DNA of 64,000 bases from a bacterium. Its GTDB lineage: Bacteria > Planctomycetota > UBA1135 > UBA2386. Position 1 is the first letter of the stretch. Each line of letters starts with the position of its first letter. The translations under genes were made by a program, and so were the position numbers. The notes beneath the pieces were generated by a model. The model had not been told where the DNA came from and ran no database searches. It was given only the letters and a program-made list of their open reading frames with translations. The stretch is from contig JAUILN010000003.1 in assembly GCA_030432695.1 (NCBI GenBank), positions 186,001-250,000 of the forward strand, in the 5' to 3' direction. Shown here piece after piece: positions 36,029 to 46,301 of the stretch.

Positions 36029-39000
36029 TCAGCGCCCGATCACCAGTTGCAGTCCCTCACTCAGCCCGAGGCCGCCGAACAGCGGTCCGCCGGCTTCGCC
36101 GAACGCGCCCTGCGCGTACAGCACGCCGCCGAGCAGGTTGCGGTCGTTCGGGATCGGCACGGTGGCGCGGGCGAAGCCGCGAGCGTCGGCGAGCAGTCCG
36201 ATCGAGACGATCTCCGGCGTGTGCATCGTGCAGCCGCCCGGCAGCGCGACGTGGCTGGCGGCGATGCCGAAGCGCAGCGCGGTCGGGGTGTTCGCCTGGA
36301 GGGGGCCGACCACGGCTCCGAAGTCGCCGGCGCCGAGGCGGGGTTGGCCGAAGGTCGAGAGCAGCGCGCCCGACTGGTTGGAGCAGGCCTTGCCGAAGAT
36401 CTGCAGGTTGGGCGCGCCGAGCGCGGTCAGCGGCAGGGCCCAGGCTTCGCGGCCGTGCACGCCGTCCTGGGCGCTGAAGTAGACCCAGCCGCCGCTGGTG
36501 GTGAAGTACCCCGGATTGGACCGGTCGCTGCCGGGCCGGAGGTCCTGGATCAGTCGCGCCGATCCGGCGCGGTCGTCGGCGGTCCACAGCTCGCCATCTC
36601 CGGCGAACAACACGTCACGGCCGGAGCCGACCGGGGCGAGTTCTTCGATGCTGCCGCCGGTCGATCCGGCGCCGATCTGGCTGACGCGCCAGGTGCGGCT
36701 CGAGGTGCCGTCGGAGCGCCAGAGCTCGACGCCGTTCACGCCGTCATCGAGTTCGCAGAACCAGATGCCGTCGGCGACGGCGGTGTCGGCGGTGGTCGGG
36801 GACAGGCCGCCGGAGTTCGGCACCGAACTCGGCGCGCCGGGCGCGACGTCGACGAACGCCCGCGTCGAGGCGGGCGTGCCCAGCGTGAGCCACGGTTCGC
36901 CGCCGAGGCTCGGGTGCTGGCCCAGGAAGTGGTAGCGGCCTCCGGTCGCGCGCCCGGTCGAGTATGCGGTGATCGTCGACTGGTGCAGTGCGGTCACCGC
37001 GCCGGTCTGCGGATCGAACGCCTGGATCTGGTTGGTGGAGGTGCCGAACCCGGCGAACGGCTGGTTGAAGATCAGCTTGCCACCGACTTCGGCGAGACCG
37101 TTCGGGTGTGCCTGGACCGGGAGGGCGTGGAGGGTCGTCGTTGCCGGGGTGCCGCCGGTCTGCACCAGGGTGACCGGTGGGAGCGGGTTGCCGAGCCAGC
37201 TCGAGACGATCGCCAGCAGCTCACCGTCGATCTCGAGCGCCTCCACCGTGAGGAGCGGCGCGGGCACGTTGAAGACGTTGGCGAGCATCGAGGTGCCCGC
37301 GGGCGTGCCGTCGGTGATCCAGAAGTCGACGTTGGAACCGTCGTTGACCACGAAGCAGGCGCGGTCGCCGTAGGCCAGCAGGTGCTCGATGTCGGAATCG
37401 GCGGCTCCGGGTGCGAAGTCGAGGACCAGCGACGTCGACGCCGCGTCGCCGCGGGTGCGCCAGAGTTCGAAGCCGTGCGTGCCGTCGTTGGCGAGGAACC
37501 AGACCTCGTCGCCGATCCGGGTCAGCTGCTGTAGCTCGGAGCTGTCGGGTCCGGGGCGGATGTCGATCACGGTCTGCGCGCCGGTGGAGCCGACCAGCGT
37601 GACGAGCTCGCGGCCATGGACTCCATCGTTGGCGGTGGCGACGACCGCGGAGCCGTCCAGCACATCGGGTGGAAGCGCCGTGAACTCGGCAGGGCTCGAG
37701 TCGAGGGTGCCCACGCCCGGGTTCACGTCTGCCAGGAGTTCGAAGCTCTGTCCGTCGGTGACGACCGGTTCGATGCCCCAGGCGCTGAAGTTCAGCCGGA
37801 ATGCGGCGCGTCCTCCGGGCAAGGCCGCGAGTTGCCCGCCGTTCTGGCTGAAGGACAGCAGGCTCGAGCCTGCCTGCGTGCCGTCGCTGGTCAGGATCGC
37901 GCCCGTGCCCACTCTGCAATAGAGCTGGACACCGGTGGCCTCGATCTGATCGATCGAGGGCGGGAGCGCGCCGAGCACGTCGAACGAGATCGTCGTGAAG
38001 CCGGTGAAGATCGGGTCGAAGACGTGCAGCAACGCGTCGCCCTGGGAGTTCTCCGAAGCGAAGGCGACCTGGCTGCCGTAGGGGGTGAGTTCGCTCGGGT
38101 TCGAGCTGAGCGAACCGCGGCGCAGGTCGAGCACGTTCACCGAAGCGGTGCCGGTCGACGTGTAGAACAACTCGCGACCGTTGGTCGGGGTGGTGGCGAC
38201 GAAGACCAGGCGGCTGGAGAACAGGTTGCGGACCACGATCAGCTCGGCGGGGTCCGACGAAGCCGAGCCGGGGACGACGTCGAGGAACAGCGTGGTGCCG
38301 TTCGAGGTCCCGTCGGTGGTCCAGACCTCGCGGCCGTTGGCGGCGGTCGTCGCCAGGAACCACGCGCGGCCACTCGAGACCACGAAGTCGCTCGGTGAGG
38401 AGTCGGCCGAGCGCGGATTCACGTCGCGGAGCCGAACTGTCCCGGCGGTGGTCCCGTCGCTGATCCAGGGTTCGCGGCCGCGGGAGGACTCGTACGCGCT
38501 GAACAGGAGCTGCGTGCCGAACGGGGTCAGGTGCACGGGGCCGGTGAAGTTCGGCCCGGTCTGGATGTCCTTCACCAGGCGCGAGCTGCCGGGTGTGGCA
38601 GCGTCGACCGCGTAGAGCTCGGCGCCGATCGTGGCATTGGTCGCAACGAAGAACAGCGTCGAGCCGGCGACGGTCAGCTCCCGCGGCGTCGAGCCAGCGG
38701 CTCCAGGCGCGATGTCGGTGACGCGCTGCGGCGTGGCGCCCGAGCTGCCCAACGGCAGTCGCCACAGCTCTTCGCCGTGGACGCCATCGGTGGCCGCGAA
38801 GTAGAGCGCGTTCTGGAACAGCGTCATGTACCTCGGGTTGGCGTCGCCAGGGCCGGGGTGGATGTCGGTGACCCGCAACGTGCCCGTGCCTCCCGCCACT
38901 CCATCGCTCCGCCACAGCTCGCGCCCGTTCGCGGAATCCTCGGCGGTGAACCAGAGATCGGCGCCGATCGACACGAACCGCTCCGGATTGGAGTCGGCCT

Positions 39001-39127
39001 CGGGCGGGCCGGGATTCAGGTTGATGTCGATCAGCGTCGACTGCGAGGGCAGCGCGCCCGCGCCGCTGAGCAGGGCGGTGACAGCGAGCAACACGGTGGC
39101 GGCGGGGCGGATTCGGGTTCGATGCAT
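36029..39127 (-). CDS. Secreted ELWxxDGT repeat protein 2 (tandem paralogue)
   Basis: This is a 1032-residue protein; the ATG at 39127 starts a signal peptide (ATVLLAVTALLSGAGALPSQ). The repeat order parallels the gene at 32852-35941 almost block for block: NGRELWRSDGVAGGTGTLRV, HGEELWRLPLGSSG, NGREVWTTDGTSNGTTLFLD, HGFELWRTRGDAASTSLVLD, NGVELWRSDGTSSRTWRVSQ. The C-terminal module at about 911-1032 is also closely related (IFGKACSNQSGALL; LPGGCTMHTPEIVSIGL; IPNDRNLLGGVLYAQ; LQLVIGR). Lengths differ by three residues, so this is a direct tandem duplication that has since diverged. The 87-base gap between the two could allow co-transcription. The role is unknown. Confidence 0.9.
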   Translation of the reverse strand: MHRTRIRPAATVLLAVTALLSGAGALPSQSTLIDINLNPGPPEADSNPERFVSIGADLWFTAEDSANGRELWRSDGVAGGTGTLRVTDIHPGPGDANPRYMTLFQNALYFAATDGVHGEELWRLPLGSSGATPQRVTDIAPGAAGSTPRELTVAGSTLFFVATNATIGAELYAVDAATPGSSRLVKDIQTGPNFTGPVHLTPFGTQLLFSAYESSRGREPWISDGTTAGTVRLRDVNPRSADSSPSDFVVSSGRAWFLATTAANGREVWTTDGTSNGTTLFLDVVPGSASSDPAELIVVRNLFSSRLVFVATTPTNGRELFYTSTGTASVNVLDLRRGSLSSNPSELTPYGSQVAFASENSQGDALLHVFDPIFTGFTTISFDVLGALPPSIDQIEATGVQLYCRVGTGAILTSDGTQAGSSLLSFSQNGGQLAALPGGRAAFRLNFSAWGIEPVVTDGQSFELLADVNPGVGTLDSSPAEFTALPPDVLDGSAVVATANDGVHGRELVTLVGSTGAQTVIDIRPGPDSSELQQLTRIGDEVWFLANDGTHGFELWRTRGDAASTSLVLDFAPGAADSDIEHLLAYGDRACFVVNDGSNVDFWITDGTPAGTSMLANVFNVPAPLLTVEALEIDGELLAIVSSWLGNPLPPVTLVQTGGTPATTTLHALPVQAHPNGLAEVGGKLIFNQPFAGFGTSTNQIQAFDPQTGAVTALHQSTITAYSTGRATGGRYHFLGQHPSLGGEPWLTLGTPASTRAFVDVAPGAPSSVPNSGGLSPTTADTAVADGIWFCELDDGVNGVELWRSDGTSSRTWRVSQIGAGSTGGSIEELAPVGSGRDVLFAGDGELWTADDRAGSARLIQDLRPGSDRSNPGYFTTSGGWVYFSAQDGVHGREAWALPLTALGAPNLQIFGKACSNQSGALLSTFGQPRLGAGDFGAVVGPLQANTPTALRFGIAASHVALPGGCTMHTPEIVSIGLLADARGFARATVPIPNDRNLLGGVLYAQGAFGEAGGPLFGGLGLSEGLQLVIGR

Positions 39128-39299
39128 CGGAGCTTCCGGCAGGAGGAGTTGCTCCGGGTCCACCGGGAAGGCCGTTCGCGTGTGACGAGGAATCCGCCGC
39201 GAACCGAATCCGAAGCCCTGACGGGGAAGATCTCGCTGCTCGGATAGGCCAGGCCGAGGGTGGGGATCGCCCTGCGGTGCGCTCCCGGAGCGACGTCGC

Positions 39300-39866
39300 T
39301 CACCCCGCGGCGTCGTAGGCGGCACGCAGGACCGCGAGCAGATCCTTGTCGACCTCCTTCGCGTCGGTGAGCCAGACCTTGAGCTGGCACATGCCGCCCG
39401 GCTTCTGCGCCACGAACCGCTCGTCGCCGTCGTGGTCCTTCAGGTTGATGCCGATCTCCAGGCGGTTCTTCGTGCCAGGTCCGACCATCGCGAACTGCTT
39501 GTTCCGGCGCAGGCTGACGTAACCCTTCTTCGGCGCGACCTCGAACTCGCCGAACTTGTCGATCTTCTTCATCACCGCCTCGTGGAGCGGGCGGAGGTCG
39601 GCCTTCTTGCCGGTGTAGATCGCGTCGAGTGGGTCCTCCGTGCCGGCACCTGCCGCGGCGGTCGGCTGAGGGTTCCGGAACAGGTGCGCGACCGTGTTCG
39701 CGTCACCGTGGCCCATGCCGAGGTCGGTCTTCAGCATGGTGACCATCTGGCCGTGCTTCTCGAGCCCGGACTTCGCGAGGATCGCGTGGAGCTGGGCCAG
39801 CGTCTTGCCGGTGCGCTTCTCGATGTTGGTGAGCTGCGTCTGCAGCGCCTGTTCGGGGGTCGCCAT
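39300..39866 (-). CDS. DUF4287/DUF5655 domain protein
   Basis: This is a 188-residue cytosolic protein. The ATG at 39866 matches the conserved DUF4287 opening (MATPEQALQTQLTNIEKRTG), so upstream in-frame codons are rejected. Residues 1-65 form the DUF4287 helical domain (TLAQLHAILAKSGLEKHGQM; LGMGHGDANTVAHL). Residues of about 78-188 form DUF5655, a transport-like/YdhG-type domain (LRPLHEAVMKKIDKFGEFEV; APKKGYVSLRRNKQFAMVGP; QLKVWLTDAKEVDKDLLAVL). Both domains are common in soil and aquatic bacteria but have no established function. A 47-base gap follows the radical SAM gene, on the same strand. Confidence 0.9.
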   Translation of the reverse strand: MATPEQALQTQLTNIEKRTGKTLAQLHAILAKSGLEKHGQMVTMLKTDLGMGHGDANTVAHLFRNPQPTAAAGAGTEDPLDAIYTGKKADLRPLHEAVMKKIDKFGEFEVAPKKGYVSLRRNKQFAMVGPGTKNRLEIGINLKDHDGDERFVAQKPGGMCQLKVWLTDAKEVDKDLLAVLRAAYDAAG

Positions 39867-39913
39867 CGCCGCATTGGAGCGGGCCGAGCTGGCAGCGGCA
39901 ATGAGCGCGGCCG

Positions 39914-40786
39914 CTACAGACCCCGCAGCCACTCGGGCCGCAAGGGCACTTCGCCCGACAGGGCGGCGTCGATCGTCGCGAGGATCGCGTCGCGGTCCTT
40001 CGGCAGGCGGCCGCCGATCGCCAGCCGGTTGGAGGCGTGGTTGGTCCGGAACACTGCGCCGGTGGGTCGCGCGTGGGCCACGAAGTCGCGCAGCTCCTGC
40101 AGGATCATCGTGTCGTCGGGCAGCTCGTAGAGTCCCTTCTGTTCGGCGCGCGCGATCGGGGTGCCCGGGATGACGGTCAGAGTCAGCAGGGAGAGGAACT
40201 CCGGGTCCATCGCCGTTGCCAGCTCGGCCGAGGCGCGCGCGTGCTGCGCCGAGAGGGCCTTGCCGCCGGCACCGAGCAGGAAGATCACCGACTGCTTCAT
40301 GCCGGCCCGACGCGCTCGTTCGGCCGCGGCGACGTGGTCGGCCGCCGTGCTGCCCTTGGCGATCCGCTTCAGCACCTCGTCGTCGCCGCTCTCCGGGCCG
40401 ATGTAGAGCTGGGTCAGTCCGGCGGCCTTCAGCACTGCGAGTTCGTCGTCGGTCTTGGCGAGCACGTTGGACGCCATCGCATAGCAGCTCACTCGTCGCA
40501 GGTTCGGGAAGGCGCTGCGGCACGCCGCGAGGATCGCCAGCCAGCGATCGAGCGACAGGATCAGCGCGTCGCCGTCGGCCACGAAGACCTTGCGGACCAT
40601 CGGGCCGGCTTCGCGCGCGGCCAGCGCGATGTCCTCGAGAACCTCGTCGAGATCGCGCTCCCGGAACTGCTTGTCCCGGTACATGTCGCAGTAGGTGCAC
40701 TTGTTCCAACTGCAGCCGATCGTCGCCTGCAGGATGTATGCGTCGCTCTCGCTGGGCGGGCGGTAGATGCGGCCTTCGTAGCGCAT
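39914..40786 (-). CDS. Radical SAM protein
   Basis: This is a 290-residue protein from the ATG at 40786 (MRYEGRIYRPPSESDAYILQ). The [4Fe-4S]-binding motif is C-x4-C-x2-C in GCSWNKCTYCDMYRDKQF, the arrangement seen in a group of B12-like/Elp3-type radical SAM proteins. Downstream signatures fit the partial TIM barrel: KVFVADGDALILSLDRWLAI, LYIGPESGDDEVLKRIAKGS and LTLTVIPGTPIARAEQKGLY. The enzyme would generate a 5'-deoxyadenosyl radical. The substrate is unknown and no maturation partner is adjacent. The permease gene ends 17 bases upstream on the same strand, so co-transcription with the ABC exporter is possible. Confidence 0.9.
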   Translation of the reverse strand: MRYEGRIYRPPSESDAYILQATIGCSWNKCTYCDMYRDKQFRERDLDEVLEDIALAAREAGPMVRKVFVADGDALILSLDRWLAILAACRSAFPNLRRVSCYAMASNVLAKTDDELAVLKAAGLTQLYIGPESGDDEVLKRIAKGSTAADHVAAAERARRAGMKQSVIFLLGAGGKALSAQHARASAELATAMDPEFLSLLTLTVIPGTPIARAEQKGLYELPDDTMILQELRDFVAHARPTGAVFRTNHASNRLAIGGRLPKDRDAILATIDAALSGEVPLRPEWLRGL

Positions 40787-40803
40787 GCTGCAGATCGTCA
40801 CGT

Positions 40804-42095
40804 TCAGATCGTCGCGCCGCGCAAGCGCAGCCGCCCCAGCGCCAGGCACCCGAGCCCCATCGCCACCAGCACCGCGCACGGCACCAGCAGCTCGCCCCAG
40901 GTGTAGCCCCGCCACGACGCGCCCTCCAAGGCCTCGATCGTCCAGCGGATCGGGCTGACGACGCCCGCGGTGAGCATCCACTTCGGCATCGCGATCTGCG
41001 GCACCATGCCGCCGCCGAGCATCGCCAGCGGCATCAGCACGCCCCAGGCGGCGCCACTCGCCGCGGCCTCGGTCTTGCCGAGCGTGCCGAGCAGCATCAT
41101 CAGGCCGGCGAAGGCGGTGGCTGCGCTGAGGATCGCGACCAGGAGCGCCGCTGGATCGACGATCTGGATGCCGAAGATCAGCTTGCCGACCAGCATCAGG
41201 AAGATCACCACCAGCACCGCCATGCCGGCGCAGGCGAGCCACTTGCCGCCGAGCACCGTGCCGCGGCCGATCGGCGCGGTGGCGAGGCGCAGCATGGTGC
41301 CGTCGGAACGCTCGCGGACCAGCGACAGCGCGAAGCCGAAGGCCACGCTCATCAAGGCCCAGGCGATCGCCTGCGGGAACGAGATGTCGTAGCTGGAGAA
41401 CTTCAGGCCGGTGTCGCGGGTGACGTCGACGAACTCGACGTCGGGGTTCATCGGGCCGCGCGCTGCCCCGCCTGCCGTGCCGTCTCCGGCGGCCTGGGAC
41501 TGCGGCAATTGGTCGAAGAACTTCTCCAATGCGCCCAGGAACGTGCCGAGCACCAGCTTCTGGGCCGGCGGCAGGTCCTCGTCGGCCATCAGTTTCGCAC
41601 GGCTCTGCGCTGCGAGTTCCTTGCCCTTGTCGAGGTCGGTGAACAGCTCGCGCATGCCGCCGAACACCGCCTCCATCACCACGCCCTGCAGCATGCCGGC
41701 CTCGGCCTGGCGGGATGGGTCGATGCCGACCACCAGCTCCGGCGACTCGCCGGAGAACATCCCCACGCCGTCCTCCGCCATCCGCACGATGCGGATGTAG
41801 GCGGTGGCCTGACCCTTACGCACGGCGGTCTCGGCCGACTCCGCCGACTGTGCGGTCACCAGCTTCACCGCGGAGTTCTCGGCGAGCCGCGCGACGAACT
41901 GCTTCGAGCCGGCGTGGTCGACCTCGTCGATGACCTGCAGCGTCAGGCTGCCGCGCGACCCGCCGCCGCCTCCGCTCGAGAAGATCGTCCCGAAGAACGA
42001 CGCGAACAGCAGCGGCAGGCCGAGGATCCAGAACAGCGCGGCCTTGTCGCGCCACAGCAGGAGCGCGTCCTTGCGCGCGATGGCGAGGAGGGCAT

Positions 42096-42099
<4 letters not shown>
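40804..42099 (-). CDS. ABC-2 type exporter permease
   Basis: This is a 431-residue membrane protein; the ATG at 42099 overlaps the ATPase stop by 4 bases. It begins with the NatB-like cytoplasmic start MNALLAIARKDALLLWRDK and a first helix (AALFWILGLPLLFASFFGTI), then a large external domain (about residues 45-200) and a cluster of five helices towards the end (for example WLACAGMAVLVVIFLMLVGK, LLVAILSAATAFAGLMMLLG, LLVPCAVLVAMGLGCLALGR). The family pairs with the ATPase encoded just upstream to export lipids, Na+, drugs or polysaccharides. The substrate is not inferable. A Gly-rich stretch (SSGGGGGSRG) follows the first helix. Confidence 0.9.
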
Positions 42100-42989
<890 letters not shown>

Positions 42990-43089
42990 CGCGGGGGAGG
43001 AGGTTGGCAAGAGGGCGCCGCGCTACTCCCACGATCTCCGGCCATTCGCTTCGAGGCTCGGACAATCCGACATGATCTCCGTACATGAC

Positions 43090-43116
43090 GGAGGACCGGG
43101 TGATACCCGGTCCTCC
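43090..43116 (-). terminator. Perfect 11-bp stem-loop after the 43145-44188 gene
   Basis: The arms GGAGGACCGGG (43090-43100) and CCCGGTCCTCC (43106-43116) are perfectly complementary around a 5-base loop (TGATA). The hairpin lies 28 bases beyond the stop codon of the minus-strand gene and upstream of the ABC operon. No U-tract follows on the minus strand, so it may be a U-less terminator or an RNA-stability hairpin. Confidence 0.6.
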
Positions 43117-43144
43117 TCGGTCGTGAACGGAGTCTGCCGATTCC

Positions 43145-44188
43145 TCACTGCCGGTGACGGAACAGCGAGATCACGCCGTAGCGGCGACGGTTGGTGCCGG
43201 TCGTGGCGGTGGCGCTGGTGTTCGAGCTGACCACGTTCATTCCCGGCTTGATCCCGAGTTCGAGGTCGACGCCGTTGCTGGCCACGAAGCCGAGGTTGTT
43301 GGCGAACAGGTCGAAGACCAGCACCTGGGCGTAGAGGTGCTGACGCAGGAAGGCCGGCTCCTCGGGGAGCGGGAAGTTCAGGCTGGCGGTGCCCGACGGG
43401 CTACCGGTGCGCGGCGCGGCGTTGTCCGGGAAGACCAGCGCGGTGCATCCCGGCGCTCCGAACGGCGTGAGGTCGATCGGGCTCTGGTTCCGGACGGACA
43501 GGTTGAACCAGACGAGGCTGTTGCCCGGGGCGCTGCGGAGCTGCAGGAACACGTCGCCGCCGAGGTAGGCAGAGTCGAACGCGGACAGGCTCGGAGTCGT
43601 GCCGGCGGAACTCTGGCAGCCCTGGCCGAACTCGGTGACGGTCGTCCGGTGGTCGGCGCGATCCAGGTAGTAGTTGAAGGCCTGGTTCGCGTTGGCGTTG
43701 GCGAGCACGCGATACTCCACCACCAGGTTCTCGTCCTGCACCGTGTACGGCGTGTCGAGGGTGATGAAGAAGTCGTCCTGCGTGCCGTTGGTGCCGGTCA
43801 GATCGGGAAGGCGGACGATCGACGGACCGAACACCTTCACCGAGGGCGTGCCGTTCCGAAAGTTGCTGTCGAACGTGCCGGACACCTCGTCGATGTCCAT
43901 GTCGTTGCCGCCCATCCAGATCTCGAGTTGCAGCGCGACGCCAGTCGAAGTGCGGGTCTCGTCCTGGCGGAAGCCGACTTCGGTGATGCGGCGGCCCGGC
44001 GTGATACCGAGATCCCACTTCTGGAAGATCATCTGCGTCCGGCTGATGCCAGCCGCCAGCGGGAGATTGCGCTCGCTGGAGAAGCCGGCGTTGCTGGCAT
44101 GGTCGGACGGGAAGACCGCGGTCTGCTGGGCGGCGAGCGGGGCGAGAGCGGCAACGGCGAGGGCCAGGGTGCTGAGGCGGGGGTTCAT
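43145..44188 (-). CDS. Secreted protein with shared C-terminal module
   Basis: This is a 347-residue protein; the ATG at 44188 gives a signal peptide (STLALAVAALAPLAAQ, Gln at +1). Residues 22-180 are a beta-rich domain of unknown family (QMIFQKWDLGITPGRRITEV; GVALQLEIWMGGNDMDIDEV). The shared module begins near residue 184 (FGQGCQSSAGTTPSLSAF), with the second Cys in LTPFGAPGCTALVF and the late motif AFLRQHLYAQVLVFD followed by SNGVDLELG. Unusually, about 33 further residues follow the module, ending in a basic tail (TNRRRYGVISLFRHRQ), whereas most relatives stop at the module's end. It is monocistronic by appearance, with a hairpin just after the stop. The function is unknown. Confidence 0.8.
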   Translation of the reverse strand: MNPRLSTLALAVAALAPLAAQQTAVFPSDHASNAGFSSERNLPLAAGISRTQMIFQKWDLGITPGRRITEVGFRQDETRTSTGVALQLEIWMGGNDMDIDEVSGTFDSNFRNGTPSVKVFGPSIVRLPDLTGTNGTQDDFFITLDTPYTVQDENLVVEYRVLANANANQAFNYYLDRADHRTTVTEFGQGCQSSAGTTPSLSAFDSAYLGGDVFLQLRSAPGNSLVWFNLSVRNQSPIDLTPFGAPGCTALVFPDNAAPRTGSPSGTASLNFPLPEEPAFLRQHLYAQVLVFDLFANNLGFVASNGVDLELGIKPGMNVVSSNTSATATTGTNRRRYGVISLFRHRQ

Positions 44189-44418
44189 CGTTCGATTCCT
44201 GAGGCTTCGGGTTCGTGTCTTGGTGAGGCGCGGGTTGCGCCTCGGGTCGACATGGGGAGCGAGGGCCTCGGCACGAATCCAAGTCGAGTCTTCCCGGATT
44301 TCGTGTTCGGTCGGCGTGGTTGCATCGACCGGCGCCGCGGCGCTCGCGTCCCGTTCATCGGGGCCCCGCCCCCGATGTGACCCGCGCACTGGGGTTTTCC
44401 TCGCGCGGTCCGTGGCCG

Positions 44419-45054
44419 TCAGGGTTCCTGGATCAGCGTCGCGACGACCGTGCAGCGCGCGCAGACGAATGCGAACAGCGCGCCCTGGTCGCCGAATCGC
44501 CAACCGAGGTCCTCGTCGGTGTCGAGCTGCAGCAGGAACGACATCGCCTCGCGGCACGCGGGGCACGCGATGATCCGTTCTTCCGTCACCCACACAGGTT
44601 CACCGCCGAGACGGTGCAGCGGCGCGTCGGGGGCTGGGAACGGATCGGCGTCGCGGAAGGCGAGCACACCGCGTGCGACCTCGGTCGGATCGTCGTCGAA
44701 CGGTTCGAGTGTCGACGGTTGGATCAGTGCATATGCCGCAATGCCGGTGCGCTGCCACGCGAGCGGTTGGCGGCTGACCGCGCAGTCGAGCGCGGCCCAG
44801 ATCGGAATGCCGCCGAGCGCTGCATACGCAGGCGACAGACCGAGCTCCGGGTCATCGAGTTCGAGCCACGCGATCGTGTGCAGCTTGCGACGCGTGCCCG
44901 GGCAGCGGGGCACCGACTGGCAGCGACTCGCATCGGGGATCTCGCCGGCGCGGTGTCGCGACGGCGGTCCGTCGCCCAGGGCTTCGAGCAACCCCGCCGG
45001 CTGATGGAAGATCTCCAGGGGCAGGCTGCGGACGGTGACCGGTTCGACGCGCAC
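44419..45054 (-). CDS. Hypothetical protein, possibly DUF1963/YwqG-like
   Basis: This is a 211-residue protein without a signal peptide. The C-terminal half resembles the DUF1963/YwqG pattern: HRLGGEPVWVTEERIIACPA, then CREAMSFLLQLDTDEDLGWR, then FGDQGALFAFVCARC, with two Cys pairs (C-P-A-C and C-A-R-C) that could bind zinc. The N-terminal half has conserved-looking segments such as KLHTIAWLELDDPELGLSPA. Function unknown. The start at 45054 is the first ATG in frame and was not independently confirmed. A 230-base non-coding gap separates its stop from the start of the gene at 43145-44188. Confidence 0.65.
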   Translation of the reverse strand: MRVEPVTVRSLPLEIFHQPAGLLEALGDGPPSRHRAGEIPDASRCQSVPRCPGTRRKLHTIAWLELDDPELGLSPAYAALGGIPIWAALDCAVSRQPLAWQRTGIAAYALIQPSTLEPFDDDPTEVARGVLAFRDADPFPAPDAPLHRLGGEPVWVTEERIIACPACREAMSFLLQLDTDEDLGWRFGDQGALFAFVCARCTVVATLIQEP

Positions 45055-45091
45055 AGCTCCGGAAAGCCGGAGTGCCCCGCGCGGTAACCGG

Positions 45092-46294
45092 TCATCCCAT
45101 CGTCAGGCGTTCGGCCCGCAGCGCGTCGGCGAGTTGCCGGTACTGATCGACGTGGTTGTGGAGCTGCGCGGAGATGCGCAGCAGCCGGTGCGGCGGGGCG
45201 GGCCACGGCATCACCGGCACCTCGATGCGATGCACGTCGAACAGGCGGACGTGCAGCGGGTCGAGGCCGAGCGGGTTGAGTTCCCCGGCGCCGTCACGGG
45301 CCGGGCGGGGTGGCAGCGGCATCGACGCCAGGGAGCCGAGCATCGACCCTGGGCAGGGTTCCTCGATCTCCAGCGCGGCGCAGCACAGGCGCCGGCCTTC
45401 GAGGACCAGCTCGTGGTTGTGGGCGCGCACCGCCGGCCAACCGCCTTCGACCTGCTCCTCGAACCAGCGCAACGCGAACGGGACGGTCAACCAGGGCGAC
45501 GGATCGGTGGTGCCGCACCAGTCGTGCTCGATGCGGAAGCGCGAGCGGTCGGTGCGGGTCGAGTTGGCGCCGTGGCTGATCACCAGCGGCGGGATCCGGT
45601 CCTGGCGGTCCTTGCGGACGTGGAGGATCGCCGAGCCCTTCGGCGTGCACAGCCACTTGTGGCAGTTGGCGGTGTAGTAGGCGGCGCCTAGCGCATCGAG
45701 ATCGAGTTCGATCTGGCCGGGCGCGTGCGCCCCGTCGACCAGCACGTCGACGCCGCGCGCGGTGCAGCCGGCGACGATCTCCTGCACCGGCAGGATCAGG
45801 CCGGTCTGGCTGACGATGTGGTCGATGACCAACAGCTTCACCCGCTCGTCGACCGCGGCCAGCACCGCGTCGCGGATCTTCGCGGGATCGTCGACGGGGA
45901 ACGGGATGTCGACCACCACGACCTCGGCGCCGGCGCGCCGCGCGGCGAACACCGCGGCATTGCGGGTGGCGTTGTATTCCTGGTTGGTGACCAGGATGCG
46001 ATCGCCGGGCGCGAAGCTCAGCCCGCGCAGCACCGTGTTCACGCCGGTGGTGGCGTTGGTCACGAAGGCCAGGTCGTCCGGGTCGGCGCCGAGGAACGGG
46101 CCGAGCGCGTGGCGCACCGCGTCGAGGCGGCCTTCGATCTCGCGGTGCAGGAAGCGCACCGGCTCGCGCTCCATCTCGCGGCGGATCCGGTCCTGCTCGT
46201 CGAGGACGGCGCGCGGGCAGCCGCCGAACGAGCCGTGGTTGAGGAAGACGACCTCGGGGTCGAGGTCCCAGTGCTTCGCGTAGGGAGAGGTCAT
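45092..46294 (-). CDS. Class V aminotransferase, isopenicillin-N epimerase-like
   Basis: This is a 400-residue PLP enzyme of fold type I. The opening EVVFLNHGSFGGCPRAVLDE and the following segment REPVRFLHREIEGRLDAVRH are typical of the isopenicillin-N epimerase/cysteine-desulfurase-like group. The phosphate loop is TNATTGVNTVLRG, the pyridine-binding Asp is D187 in VLVDGAHAPGQ, and the Schiff-base Lys is K213 in TANCHKWLCTPKG. The late strand PPHRLLRISAQLHNHVDQYR closes the small domain. Substrate uncertain; relatives include epimerases, lyases and desulfurases acting on amino acids. Only 7 bases separate it from the methyltransferase gene upstream, suggesting an operon. Confidence 0.92.
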   Translation of the reverse strand: MTSPYAKHWDLDPEVVFLNHGSFGGCPRAVLDEQDRIRREMEREPVRFLHREIEGRLDAVRHALGPFLGADPDDLAFVTNATTGVNTVLRGLSFAPGDRILVTNQEYNATRNAAVFAARRAGAEVVVVDIPFPVDDPAKIRDAVLAAVDERVKLLVIDHIVSQTGLILPVQEIVAGCTARGVDVLVDGAHAPGQIELDLDALGAAYYTANCHKWLCTPKGSAILHVRKDRQDRIPPLVISHGANSTRTDRSRFRIEHDWCGTTDPSPWLTVPFALRWFEEQVEGGWPAVRAHNHELVLEGRRLCCAALEIEEPCPGSMLGSLASMPLPPRPARDGAGELNPLGLDPLHVRLFDVHRIEVPVMPWPAPPHRLLRISAQLHNHVDQYRQLADALRAERLTMG

Positions 46295-46301
46295 CGGTGC
46301 G

